Positions 1 to 7,976 of a stretch of 64,000 bases of DNA are shown piece after piece (position 1 is the first letter of the stretch; every line of letters starts with the position of its first letter). The DNA is from Bradyrhizobium tropiciagri (GTDB lineage Bacteria; Pseudomonadota; Alphaproteobacteria; Rhizobiales; Xanthobacteraceae). The translations under genes and the position numbers were made by a program. The notes beneath the pieces are model-generated. The model saw nothing but the letters and a program-made list of their open reading frames with translations. It had not been told where the DNA came from and searched no databases. The DNA lies in the NCBI RefSeq assembly GCF_018130505.1, contig NZ_JAFCKH010000001.1, forward strand, positions 310,001-374,000, read 5' to 3'.

Positions 1-240
1 TGCTTCAAGCAACATAGCGCACGCGGCGCTCGGATCGTTGTTCTTTCCTCCCAGCCGTAACGCCCGCGGCCACACCGCCTCAAGCCGAGCCTTGGTCTTG
101 GAATCTCCGCTCGCGAATAAGGTCACGTCGTGGCCGAGGTCGACAAGTTCATCCACAAGCCAAGCCACGACACGCTCAGTCCCGCCGTAGAGCTTTGGTG
201 GGACACTCTCGGCAAGAGGGGCAAGCTGGGCTATCCGCAC
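1..240 (-). CDS. Glycosyltransferase, family 4-like, N-terminal fragment (partial)
   Basis: The first 80 codons are present; the gene continues off the left edge. The N-terminus has the start RIAQLAPLAESVPPKLYGG followed by GTERVV and a GHDVTLFAS block, which is the usual N-terminal Rossmann half of GT4-type glycosyltransferases that transfer sugar from nucleotide-sugar donors. The start is GTG because an in-frame stop lies only five codons upstream, and an AGGGA ribosome site sits about nine bases before it. The donor-binding C-terminal domain lies outside the window, so the substrate cannot be judged. Confidence 0.8.
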   Translation of the reverse strand, partial: MRIAQLAPLAESVPPKLYGGTERVVAWLVDELVDLGHDVTLFASGDSKTKARLEAVWPRALRLGGKNNDPSAACAMLLEA

Positions 241-374
241 CGCATATCGTCCCTACCGGGCCCAACAAAAAACAAGCACGGCGACTGCAGAGAGTAACTC
301 GGCAATCGCCCAGAGCGTCCAATTGGGCCTAGCGCTCATCGTGGCCAATTGAGAGATGAGGCTTTCCAGCAGCG

Positions 375-554
375 TCAACATCCGTGTTTTGAAAGTTCTT
401 CAAGATAAGCAATCCTATGGCTTGTCAGTTCCTCGGCAGGCTTGAAGGGCAAGGTCCAACCAGCGAAACCGTCATACCGACCTGGCGGCACCTTGTTGGC
501 TGACATAAGAGCGGCGTCCGTGATGAGCTCCGATTTGTATTGCGGCATGGTCAT
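375..554 (-). CDS. Small conserved-looking hypothetical protein (59-60 aa)
   Basis: This short reading frame has a balanced, non-repetitive composition, with segments such as YKSELITDAAL, PPGRYDGFAGW and SHRIAYLEELSKHG, and does not look like an antisense shadow. No domain is recognised. Start codons GTG, ATG and ATG occur within nine bases; the first ATG is taken and no strong ribosome site helps to decide. It lies just downstream of, and on the same strand as, the DUF2934 gene, so the two could be co-transcribed from the stress promoter at 785-810. There are no membrane segments or signal peptide. Confidence 0.5.
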   Translation of the reverse strand: MTMPQYKSELITDAALMSANKVPPGRYDGFAGWTLPFKPAEELTSHRIAYLEELSKHGC

Positions 555-568
555 CACGTTGGCCGACG

Positions 569-754
569 CTATTCTGTAAAGGTACCCGACTTCTCGTCGG
601 CGTTGATCGAGGGGTCGTCGGAGGACGACGCCTTGCTTTTGAGCTCGCGCTCAGCCTCGTGCCAAAATTCCTGCTCGCGGCCCTCAGGCCGACCTGCCAA
701 TTCCCAAAGCGCATGGGCGCGTTGGCGAACTTCATCGTCTCGAGGATTCGTCAT
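569..754 (-). CDS. DUF2934 domain protein
   Basis: A 61-residue protein whose first half carries the signature of DUF2934: RQRAHALWELAGRPEGREQ followed by EFWHEAERE. These short acidic proteins are common in rhizobia and often belong to general-stress regulons; no biochemical role is known. The start used is the ATG with GGAAGA about seven bases upstream. A longer in-frame extension exists but would run across the promoter-like sequence and has Arg/Ser-rich, uncharacteristic composition. A perfect EcfG-type promoter ends about 30 bp upstream, supporting both this start and stress control. Confidence 0.75.
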   Translation of the reverse strand: MTNPRDDEVRQRAHALWELAGRPEGREQEFWHEAERELKSKASSSDDPSINADEKSGTFTE

Positions 755-784
755 TCGTGGTCTTCCGCGTTGAGGATGATCGGA

Positions 785-810
785 AACGCAAAGTCTGACC
801 GGCGGGTTCC
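785..810 (-). promoter_or_regulatory. EcfG-type general stress promoter (GGAAC-N17-CGTT)
   Basis: Read on the minus strand, GGAAC (806-810) is followed after 17 bases by CGTT (785-788). This is the alphaproteobacterial EcfG/PhyR consensus. It places transcription start about 20-25 bp before the DUF2934 start codon. Confidence 0.6.
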
Positions 811-1218
811 AATGCGGCCCTCGGACAGAACTCGATAGACGACTTCGAGGCGATACCGTGCGCAAGGTCCCGTGCCGCAACTGATCGCGAAGCGGTTTGA
901 TGCGGTCCAAATCTGCTTCTTCGCGATCCCAGCTCTCGGCCGGCGGTCTCAACAAGGCATGATGGCCGCACTGTGGGCCTCAAAGTGAAACTCAACGCGG
1001 ATGAGGCGGGCGCCCTTCGGCGTTTGGCGCGATGGCAACTCTTGCGTCGGGCAGATGCGAACTCCCAGGCTTCAGTACGGAAATTAACCCATGTTAGCAT
1101 ACGAACGAGAAAGCTATCGCTCAGGGTCTGCCCTTGGGTTGGACTTTCCCGTACCGGCCATTGCCTTCAGTTCCGGCGCCGGATAAATCTTGAAAATCAA
1201 GCCTTGGGGAGCATTGCA
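811..1218. other. Intergenic region, no gene supported
   Basis: About 400 bp separate the stress promoter from the rsbR start. Overlapping open frames exist on both strands but are Arg/Ser-rich and lack ribosome sites, so none is called. The region should hold the promoter of the stressosome operon, but no clear promoter motif could be picked out. Confidence 0.4.
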
Positions 1219-2121
1219 ATGGCTGCGAATGTAGGCACCGTCGCTGAATTGGTCGGTAACAACGAGCAAACCATTTTGCCCGAATGGGTCGGTCTGCAGA
1301 AGAAATCCGGCAGCCTTCAAACCGGCCGGATCACCGAGGGTGAGCTCTTGTCCCAGTCAAGGGACTTCCTGCACTTGCTACGGGACGGTCTCGCCAAGGG
1401 CGGCAATGACGCGGCTAATCCGGCCTATGGTCCGGCTAGGCAGCTTCTCGGCGATATCTCCCGCTCGCGTGCGCTTCAAGGCTTTTCGCCCAGGGAGACA
1501 GCGACTTTTGTGTTCTCGCTGAAGCAGCCGTTGTTCAATGCTCTCAATCGCAATACGACGCTATCGCCAACTCAAGCCGCTGAATTGACTTGGTCAACGA
1601 CGTTATTACTCGACGAGCTCGGCATCTACACACTTGAGGTCTTCCAAAAGAGTAGAGAGGAGGTCATCGTTCGGCAACAACGTGAAATTGCCGAGCTATC
1701 GACTCCGGTCGTCAAGTTGTGGGACGGCATACTCGCACTGCCTCTGATCGGTACATTGGATAGCCAGCGAACCCAAGTCGTAATGGAGAATCTGCTTCAG
1801 ACGATTGTCGATACGGAAGCCGAAATCGCAATTATCGACATCACGGGTGTTCCGACTGTCGACACGCTGACGGCGCAACATCTCCTCAAGACCGTCGCTG
1901 CGGCCCGATTGATGGGCGCTGATTGTATCATCAGTGGTATCCGGCCGCAGATTGCCCAGACCATGGTTCATTTGGGCGTCGAATTGAATGTAGTTTCCAA
2001 AGCAACTTTAGCCGATGCGCTTGCAGTCGCGCTCGAGCGCACTGGACGTGCAGTGACGAGGTTGAAGAACTCGGTTAGCGGCTCTGGGGCTCATGCGAAG
2101 CTGTCCGAAAAGGGCCAGTGA
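1219..2121 (+). CDS. rsbR: RsbR-type stressosome co-antagonist
   Basis: A 300-residue RsbR paralogue, the scaffold/sensor subunit of a stressosome. The N-terminal half (about 20-160) resembles the RsbRD-type four-helix sensor domain rather than the globin fold. The C-terminal STAS domain (about 170-280) carries DITGVPTVDT and GIRPQIAQT, so both threonines phosphorylated by RsbT in Bacillus RsbR (here about T216 and T248) are kept. The start is the ATG behind TTGGGGA; an 82-codon upstream extension is rejected as low quality. It overlaps rsbS by 4 bp, opening a compact six-gene operon. The signal sensed cannot be read from the sequence. Confidence 0.88.
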   Translation: MAANVGTVAELVGNNEQTILPEWVGLQKKSGSLQTGRITEGELLSQSRDFLHLLRDGLAKGGNDAANPAYGPARQLLGDISRSRALQGFSPRETATFVFSLKQPLFNALNRNTTLSPTQAAELTWSTTLLLDELGIYTLEVFQKSREEVIVRQQREIAELSTPVVKLWDGILALPLIGTLDSQRTQVVMENLLQTIVDTEAEIAIIDITGVPTVDTLTAQHLLKTVAAARLMGADCIISGIRPQIAQTMVHLGVELNVVSKATLADALAVALERTGRAVTRLKNSVSGSGAHAKLSEKGQ

Positions 2122-2513
2122 CGATGGACCGCATCCCAATCCTAAAGTTCGGGAATGCGCTGCTTGTCACAATTCAGGTGGACATGCATGACCGTCTCGC
2201 CACTGCCTTGGAAGAAGATCTGACCGCCAAGATCGTCGAGTATAACGCCAAGGGTGTTCTCATAGATATTTCAGCGCTCGAGATCGTCGATAGCTTCATT
2301 GGCCGCATGCTCGACAATATAGCGGCTGTCTCGCGTATTCTTGACGCGGACACTGTGGTAGTCGGAATGCGGCCGGCAGTTGCGATCACTCTGGTCGAGC
2401 TCGGATTATCGCTGACTGGTGTCAAGACCGCACTCAATGTTGAACGCGGCATGGAATTGATTAAGGCGCGGCTCAGGACGACAGAATCCGAAGAGGATGA
2501 CGTTGAGCAGTGA
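2118..2513 (+). CDS. rsbS: RsbS, stressosome STAS antagonist
   Basis: A 131-residue single STAS domain protein. In Bacillus, RsbS forms the stressosome core with RsbR and holds RsbT until phosphorylated. The serine switch is preserved in ALEIVDSFIGRML; with the GTG start it is residue 59, the same number as the Bacillus phospho-serine. The second conserved block, GMRPAVAITLVELGL, is also intact. GTG overlaps the rsbR stop (GTGA), and an ATG two codons later is an alternative start. Coupling to rsbR and rsbT by overlaps implies fixed stoichiometry. Confidence 0.9.
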   Translation: MTMDRIPILKFGNALLVTIQVDMHDRLATALEEDLTAKIVEYNAKGVLIDISALEIVDSFIGRMLDNIAAVSRILDADTVVVGMRPAVAITLVELGLSLTGVKTALNVERGMELIKARLRTTESEEDDVEQ

Positions 2514-2898
2514 GCGGCTCGATATCCGGACCTCGGATGACGTCGTGCGCGTTCGTCAGTTGACTCGCACACTTGCCCTCAAGGCTGGTCTTAGCCTAGT
2601 CGATCAGACGAAAGTCATCACGGCTGCGAGCGAGCTGGCACGAAATACGCTGGACTATGGCGGCGGCGGGTTCGTGCTGGCAGAGCTAATCGAAGGCGCT
2701 GGCAGGCATGGCGTAAGGCTGACATTCGAGGACCAAGGGCCTGGTATCCAAGACGTCGAGGTCGCGATGAAAGACGGCTTTACGTCCGGCAAGGGTATGG
2801 GACTGGGATTGGGAGGGGCCCGGAGGCTGTCCAACGAGTTTTTCATCCACTCTAAGCCAGGCGAGGGCACCAAAGTGACCATCGCGCGTTGGAAATAA
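2497..2898 (+). CDS. rsbT: RsbT, stressosome serine/threonine kinase
   Basis: A 133-residue GHKL-type ATPase/kinase. The N-box is ASELARNTLDYGGGG, the ATP-binding G1 box is DQGPGIQD, and the G2 region is GKGMGLGLGGARR. RsbT phosphorylates RsbS and RsbR and, once released, activates a downstream partner. In Bacillus that partner is the phosphatase RsbU. No RsbU, RsbV, RsbW or sigma-B gene follows here. Instead the operon continues with proteins containing further RsbT-like domains. The start overlaps rsbS by 17 bp. Confidence 0.9.
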   Translation: MTLSSERLDIRTSDDVVRVRQLTRTLALKAGLSLVDQTKVITAASELARNTLDYGGGGFVLAELIEGAGRHGVRLTFEDQGPGIQDVEVAMKDGFTSGKGMGLGLGGARRLSNEFFIHSKPGEGTKVTIARWK

Positions 2899-2902
2899 TC
2901 TC

Positions 2903-3886
2903 ATGATTTCTCTCGCCGTGCAGGACCAGAGCCAGGTATCCGAAACGCGGCGGAAAGCGACAGAGATGGCGCAGCGCCAAGGGTTCGGCGATTCCGATAC
3001 AGGGAGGGTGGCGCTCGTTGCGACCGAACTCGCGACCAACATTCTCAAGCATGGAAAAGGCGGCGAAATTCTCGTTGGCCCGTATGGCGACGGGGCGGAT
3101 AGCGGCATCGAGCTAATCGCACTCGACAAGGGCCCAGGAATTCACAACGTGGCTGCCTGCATGGCCGATGGATATTCGACCGCTGGAACGCCTGGAAAGG
3201 GCTTAGGCGCTGTGTCCCGCCAGTCTCATTTCGTTGACGTCGCGTCATGGCCCGGCGGCGGCACCGCGGTCTTGGCGCGCCTTAGGCCCGGCCAACCGAA
3301 CGGATCAATCGATGCCGCCCAAATTGGCGCGGTGTCCGTGCCGAAACCCGGGGAGGACGTGTGCGGTGACTCTTGGGGGGTCGCGGTCGGACCTGAGGAA
3401 ACCACCCTCCTGGTTGCGGATGGGCTCGGCCATGGACCGGAAGCGGCCGAGGCCGCGGTCGAGGCCGTTCGGCTATTTCACCGTTTCAACGGTCACCGTG
3501 CGCCCGTGCTGCTCGAATACATCCACGGCGGGCTCAGAGCTACCCGGGGAGCAGCCGTCTCCGTCGCGCGCCTTCAGCCCGCAGCGGGCAAGGTGATCTA
3601 TTCGGGGGTGGGGAACGTCGCCGGGGTCATTTTCGGCAATGGCGACCTGCGACGCATGGTCTCGATGCCGGGTACGGCCGGTCATAATGTGCGCAAGATC
3701 CAAGCCTTCGACTATCCCTTCACGGCCGGCCTCGTGATCCTGCATTCCGACGGAATCGTTTCGTCTTGGACGCTCGAGCGTTATACCAATCTGATCGCCC
3801 GGCACCCGACGTTGATTGCCGCGGTCCTTTATCGAGACCTGACCCGACACCGAGACGATTCGACTGTGCTGGTCGCCAAATGGTGA
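2903..3886 (+). CDS. Fusion of RsbT-like ATPase and RsbX/SpoIIE-type PP2C phosphatase
   Basis: A 327-residue two-domain protein. Residues about 1-130 form an RsbT-like GHKL ATPase (VATELATNILKHGKGG, DKGPGIHN, GKGLGAV). Residues about 135-327 form a PP2C-type phosphatase with the acidic metal-site motifs GEDVCGD and VADGLGHG, plus LHSDGI and RDDSTVLVAKW near the end. In Bacillus the separate phosphatase RsbX resets the stressosome by removing phosphate from RsbR and RsbS, and this is the likely role here. The gene begins 4 bp after rsbT and ends 4 bp before the next gene. Confidence 0.85.
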   Translation: MISLAVQDQSQVSETRRKATEMAQRQGFGDSDTGRVALVATELATNILKHGKGGEILVGPYGDGADSGIELIALDKGPGIHNVAACMADGYSTAGTPGKGLGAVSRQSHFVDVASWPGGGTAVLARLRPGQPNGSIDAAQIGAVSVPKPGEDVCGDSWGVAVGPEETTLLVADGLGHGPEAAEAAVEAVRLFHRFNGHRAPVLLEYIHGGLRATRGAAVSVARLQPAAGKVIYSGVGNVAGVIFGNGDLRRMVSMPGTAGHNVRKIQAFDYPFTAGLVILHSDGIVSSWTLERYTNLIARHPTLIAAVLYRDLTRHRDDSTVLVAKW

Positions 3887-3890
3887 GGAC

Positions 3891-5657
3891 ATGACCGCGG
3901 ACGGCAAGCTTTGGCCAATCGTAACAGTCCCGATCGAGAACGAAGCCGATGTCGTTACGGTGCGTCAGCGGGCCCATCGCTTGGCGGAGCTATTGGGCTT
4001 CGAGCGGCAGGATCAAACGCGAATAGCAACGGCTGTCTCTGAGTTGGCTCGAAACGCGTTCAGCTACGCCGGGGGCGGGCGCGCCGAGTTCATCCTCGAC
4101 CCGACTCCCATGCCTCAGGTCTTTCACGTCCGAATCTCGGATAAGGGCCCGGGCATCGCCGATGTCCAAACCATTCTTGACGGACAGTATCGATCAAAGA
4201 GCGGCATGGGACTCGGTATCCTCGGTGCCCGCCGGTTGATGGATCATTTCAAGATTGAGTCGAAGCCCGGCAAAGGAACGATCGTGGAGGTCGGCCACGT
4301 ATTGCCGGATCGTGCCGCTGCAATCACCCGGGCCAAACTCGGCGATGCGTCTGCCACGCTGAAGCGGGATAGTTCGTCCGATCCGCTCGAAGTTCTTCGG
4401 CAGCAAAATCGCGAGCTGTTGCAGAGCCTCGACGAAATTCGCCGCAAGGAGGAGGAGAGCAAGCAACTCGACCAGGAGCTAAGCGATACCAATCGAGGCG
4501 TGGTCGCGCTGTACGCCGAATTGGACGAACGGGCAGAGCAGCTTCGACATGCTAGTGAGCTAAAGACGAAGTTCCTATCGAACATGAGCCACGAGTTCCG
4601 CACACCACTCAACTCGGTACTGGCGCTATCCCGGCTGTTACTCGACCGGATCGACGGTGATCTGACGCCAGAGCAGGAGCGGCAAGTCGGCTATATCCGT
4701 CGTTCGGCCGAGAGCCTGCTTGAGCTCGTCAATGATTTGCTCGATCTCGCCAAGGTCGAAGCCGGTAAGGTCGATGTTAAGCCGTCGGCTTTCACAGTTG
4801 GGGAGCTTTTCGGCGGCTTACGCGGCGCGCTGAAGCCCTTACTGACGGGGCACGCAGTCGAGTTGATCTTCGATATTCCGGACAAGGTACCAAATCTTTT
4901 CACGGATGAGGCGAAGGTTACGCAGATATTGCGTAATCTCATTTCCAACGCCCTCAAATTTACTGAACAGGGCGAAGTGAGGGTAACTGCATCGTTCGAC
5001 GCCGCGGCGCGGCGCGTCAACCTTTCGGTGCGGGATACCGGAATAGGTATCGCACCACAGGATCATAGGCGAATATTCGAGGAGTTTTCTCAGGTCGATA
5101 CAAAGATCCAGAAGCGTGTTAAAGGCACGGGGTTGGGCCTGCCGCTGTCTAGGTCGCTTGCCGAGCTGTTAGGTGGTGAGTTGATCCTCGAGAGTGTGCT
5201 AGGGCAGGGGTCGGTCTTTACGCTCTCGATCCCGCCCGAGCGAGGGGATCCGTTGCGCGCACAGCGGGCAGCGGATAACGCCCGCAAACGGGTGCTCCTC
5301 ATCGATGATGACGAGACGTTTCGCTATGTGATGCGTCAGATCATCAGCAATGAACCTCGCTATGAATTCCTTGAAGCCATTGACGGTGACGACGGGCTCA
5401 AGGTTGCGCGCGAGCAGCAACCTGATGTCATCATTCTCGATCTACAGATGCCGACGGTGGACGGATTTACCGTCCTGCAAGAACTCGGTGCCGACAGCCG
5501 GACCAGCGTAACGCCGGTCATCGTGTCGACGTCGCTTAATGTCAATGCGGAGCTGAAGGCAAGGCTCCCGGCGGGCACCCGCGTCATTTCGAAAAACACC
5601 ATTTCTCGCGAAAACGTTTCCCTCTTCCTTCGCGACGCAACTCAGGGGGCATCGTGA
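3891..5657 (+). CDS. Hybrid histidine kinase with N-terminal RsbT-like domain (RsbT-HK-REC)
   Basis: A 588-residue soluble protein with four parts. An RsbT-like ATPase occupies about 1-140 (VSELARNAFSYAGGG, DKGPGIAD, SGMGLGILGARR). A Glu/Lys-rich coiled coil covers about 160-225. A HisKA/HATPase core runs about 220-455, with the H-box NMSHEFRTPLNS (His about 233), ILRNLISNALKF and DTGIGIAP. A receiver domain begins near 465, with acceptor Asp517 in DVIILDLQMP. No membrane segment or PAS sensor is present, so input probably arrives through the RsbT-like domain docking on the stressosome. It overlaps the next gene by 4 bp. Confidence 0.87.
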   Translation: MTADGKLWPIVTVPIENEADVVTVRQRAHRLAELLGFERQDQTRIATAVSELARNAFSYAGGGRAEFILDPTPMPQVFHVRISDKGPGIADVQTILDGQYRSKSGMGLGILGARRLMDHFKIESKPGKGTIVEVGHVLPDRAAAITRAKLGDASATLKRDSSSDPLEVLRQQNRELLQSLDEIRRKEEESKQLDQELSDTNRGVVALYAELDERAEQLRHASELKTKFLSNMSHEFRTPLNSVLALSRLLLDRIDGDLTPEQERQVGYIRRSAESLLELVNDLLDLAKVEAGKVDVKPSAFTVGELFGGLRGALKPLLTGHAVELIFDIPDKVPNLFTDEAKVTQILRNLISNALKFTEQGEVRVTASFDAAARRVNLSVRDTGIGIAPQDHRRIFEEFSQVDTKIQKRVKGTGLGLPLSRSLAELLGGELILESVLGQGSVFTLSIPPERGDPLRAQRAADNARKRVLLIDDDETFRYVMRQIISNEPRYEFLEAIDGDDGLKVAREQQPDVIILDLQMPTVDGFTVLQELGADSRTSVTPVIVSTSLNVNAELKARLPAGTRVISKNTISRENVSLFLRDATQGAS

Positions 5658-7261
5658 CCGAGCGCGGAAACATTGTCATTGTCAACGTCGACGACCAAGA
5701 CGCACCTCGTTACGTGAAGACGCGAGATCTTCAAGAACATGGGTTTACCGTCATTGAAGCGCGCACTGGCGCGGAGGCGCTTCGGGTGATCGAGGCTGAG
5801 CGCCCGCCGATTGTTCTGCTTGATGTCGAGCTCCCTGACATCACCGGCTATGACGTCTGCTCCTTCATCAAGAAGAAGTGGCCGGACATCATGGTGCTGA
5901 TGACGTCGTCCACCTTTACGACGTCCGTTCACCGGACCCGCGGCCTCGATTCCGGTGCAGATACCTATCTTGTTCAGCCGGCCGAGCCGCTTGAACTGGC
6001 GGCAGCAGTCAATGCGCTCCTGCGAATCCGCTCCGCCGAAGATTCGATGCGCGCCTTTAACGCGACGTTGGAACAGCGCATAAGGGATCGCGTAGCCGAT
6101 CTTGAGGCAGCAAACCTCAAATTGAAGAACGAGATCGAGGCGCGCGAACGCGCCGAAGCCGCGCTCGTGCAATCCCAGAAGATGGAGGCCATCGGCCAGT
6201 TGACCGGCGGACTGGCGCACGACTTCAATAATCTTCTGACTGCCGTTGTCGGAAATCTGGACATGATCCGTATGCGCGCCTCTGACCCGCGCATCGTGCG
6301 TCAGGCAGAGCATGCGTTCAAAGCGGCAGAGCGGGGCTCAAAGCTCACCGCGCAACTACTCGCTTTTTCTCGGACGCAGAAGTTGGCGACAGCTCCCGTC
6401 GATCTGAATGCCTTGATCGCAGGCATGGGTGATCTGGTTAATCAGACACTGGGGGCTGCAATCACAGTCAAGACCGAGTTGCTGGAGGGGTTGCCGCACG
6501 CTTTGGCTGACGCCAATCAGCTCGAGCTTGCCATTCTCAATCTGTCCATTAACGCGCGCGACGCCATGCCTGATGGAGGGACGCTGACGATATCGACCAG
6601 AGTCGATGGGAACAGCAAGCAGCGGGTGATTGTTTCAGTGGCCGACACCGGGACCGGCATGCCGCCTGAGGTCGTTGCTCGGGCATTCGATCCATTCTTC
6701 ACGACCAAGCCGCCCGGAAAGGGCACGGGGCTTGGACTTTCTCAGGTCTACGGCATCGTTCGGCAGATTGGTGGGGACGTTACTATTGATACAGCGGTGG
6801 GCGAAGGCACGCGCGTTAGCATCGCTTTACCCGTCGCGCGCGCAGAAGCCAAAAGCGAGAGTGTTGATCCGAGCGATGTGTCGCGAGGCACCGAAGCAAT
6901 ATTGATCGTAGATGACGATTCGGATGTCCGCGAGATTATGTCGAGCGTGCTCTCCGATCTCGGTTACGGTGTGAGGGACGTCGCAAGCGGAGAGGAGGGG
7001 CTCAAGCTGTTGAACGAGTTCTATCCGGATTTGCTGGTCCTGGATTTTGGAATGCCTGGCGCAAATGGTGCAGAAGTTGCGATCCGCGCTCGGCAGTTGA
7101 TTGCTGGCCTGAGAATTCTCTTTGTCAGCGGTTATTCCGACACGTCGGCCATTGAGGAGGCCGTGGGAAAAGCAATGCTGCTGCGTAAGCCGTTCAGGCC
7201 GGCTGAGTTTGCCGCTGCAGTGCGCTCTTTGCTTGACGGCTCCAATATTGAGCAGATTTAG
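5654..7261 (+). CDS. Hybrid sensor kinase REC-HK-REC
   Basis: A 535-residue soluble kinase. It has an N-terminal receiver (acceptor Asp57 in VLLDVELPD), a coiled coil about 120-170, a HisKA domain with His189 in GGLAHDFNNLL, a HATPase domain (LSINARDAMPDGG, DTGTGMPPE, GTGLGLSQVYG) and a C-terminal receiver with Asp464 in LVLDFGMPG. The N-terminal receiver is a plausible phosphate acceptor from the RsbT-HK-REC protein encoded just upstream, which would make a relay. The GTG start overlaps the previous stop codon. It is the last gene of the operon and no DNA-binding output domain is fused. Confidence 0.87.
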   Translation: MTERGNIVIVNVDDQDAPRYVKTRDLQEHGFTVIEARTGAEALRVIEAERPPIVLLDVELPDITGYDVCSFIKKKWPDIMVLMTSSTFTTSVHRTRGLDSGADTYLVQPAEPLELAAAVNALLRIRSAEDSMRAFNATLEQRIRDRVADLEAANLKLKNEIEARERAEAALVQSQKMEAIGQLTGGLAHDFNNLLTAVVGNLDMIRMRASDPRIVRQAEHAFKAAERGSKLTAQLLAFSRTQKLATAPVDLNALIAGMGDLVNQTLGAAITVKTELLEGLPHALADANQLELAILNLSINARDAMPDGGTLTISTRVDGNSKQRVIVSVADTGTGMPPEVVARAFDPFFTTKPPGKGTGLGLSQVYGIVRQIGGDVTIDTAVGEGTRVSIALPVARAEAKSESVDPSDVSRGTEAILIVDDDSDVREIMSSVLSDLGYGVRDVASGEEGLKLLNEFYPDLLVLDFGMPGANGAEVAIRARQLIAGLRILFVSGYSDTSAIEEAVGKAMLLRKPFRPAEFAAAVRSLLDGSNIEQI

Positions 7262-7291
7262 TCAAAGGTCAGCCGCCGGCCGATCAATGGT

Positions 7292-7660
7292 TTAAGCGTT
7301 CGCGCCTGTCATGAGGCTATGAACGGTTCGACGGAGCGCTTCAAGTGTGAACGGTTTCCGCACCGCAAGATTATCGGCAAACTCGGTTGGAATTGCATCC
7401 GCCCCGTAACCGGTCGAAAAAACGAACGGGATTTTGCGCGATTTGATTATCTGCGCCACCGGTAGGCTTGATCTGCCGGCAAGGTTGATGTCTAGGACGG
7501 CATAGTCGAAGTTGATACCAGTTGCCAGATCGATTGCCTGTTCCAGGTGAGCTGCCTCGCCGATGACAGTATGACCGATCTCTTCGAGCATCTCGACGAG
7601 CATCATCCTGATCATCGTCTCGTCTTCAACGACTAAAACAGAATAGGTTGTCCCTGTCAT
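7292..7660 (-). CDS. Single-domain response regulator (CheY-like)
   Basis: A 122-residue receiver-only protein. It has the acidic pair ED near the N-terminus, acceptor Asp57 in YAVLDINLAG, the conserved Ser/Thr in FVFSTGYG and the KPF motif near the end. It ends 30 bp from the hybrid kinase gene in convergent orientation, so it is a separate transcript. It could serve as a phosphate shuttle or sink for the stressosome-linked kinases, but its partner is unproven. There is no output domain. Confidence 0.85.
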   Translation of the reverse strand: MTGTTYSVLVVEDETMIRMMLVEMLEEIGHTVIGEAAHLEQAIDLATGINFDYAVLDINLAGRSSLPVAQIIKSRKIPFVFSTGYGADAIPTEFADNLAVRKPFTLEALRRTVHSLMTGANA

Positions 7661-7976
7661 CTCGAACGAAAACCTTGGACCGGAGAAATCGAACTCAATT
7701 CAGCTTAGTTGGATACACGCGTGTTGCACGCAAATCTTTTCGTTAAGCTTGATGTCTTCATTGCAGGTTAAATGTGGAACAGTGGCAATCGTCGATGTCC
7801 GAAAAGGGTTTCTCGAAGGGTAGGCATCCACCCAGTCCCATGCTGCCGCATGGCTATTTCCTCGCCTCGGGAGAATGAACGCAATTCCTGAGCTCTCACA
7901 CGTCAGAAGCGGCCCGAACGCGAGCCACCCGCCTTTGCAGTGGATCGTTCCCGAGTTTGGTTGCGGTCGTCGCCGA
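7661..7976. other. Intergenic region, no gene supported
   Basis: About 315 bp between the response regulator and the SDR gene. The open frames that cross it are shadows of the SDR gene. It presumably contains the response-regulator promoter (minus strand), but no consensus site was seen. Confidence 0.4.

Noticed and set aside
732-1100. Minus-strand open frame of 122 codons upstream of rsbR
   Set aside because: Ser/Arg-rich composition and no ribosome site. It spans the EcfG promoter and overlaps the DUF2934 region.
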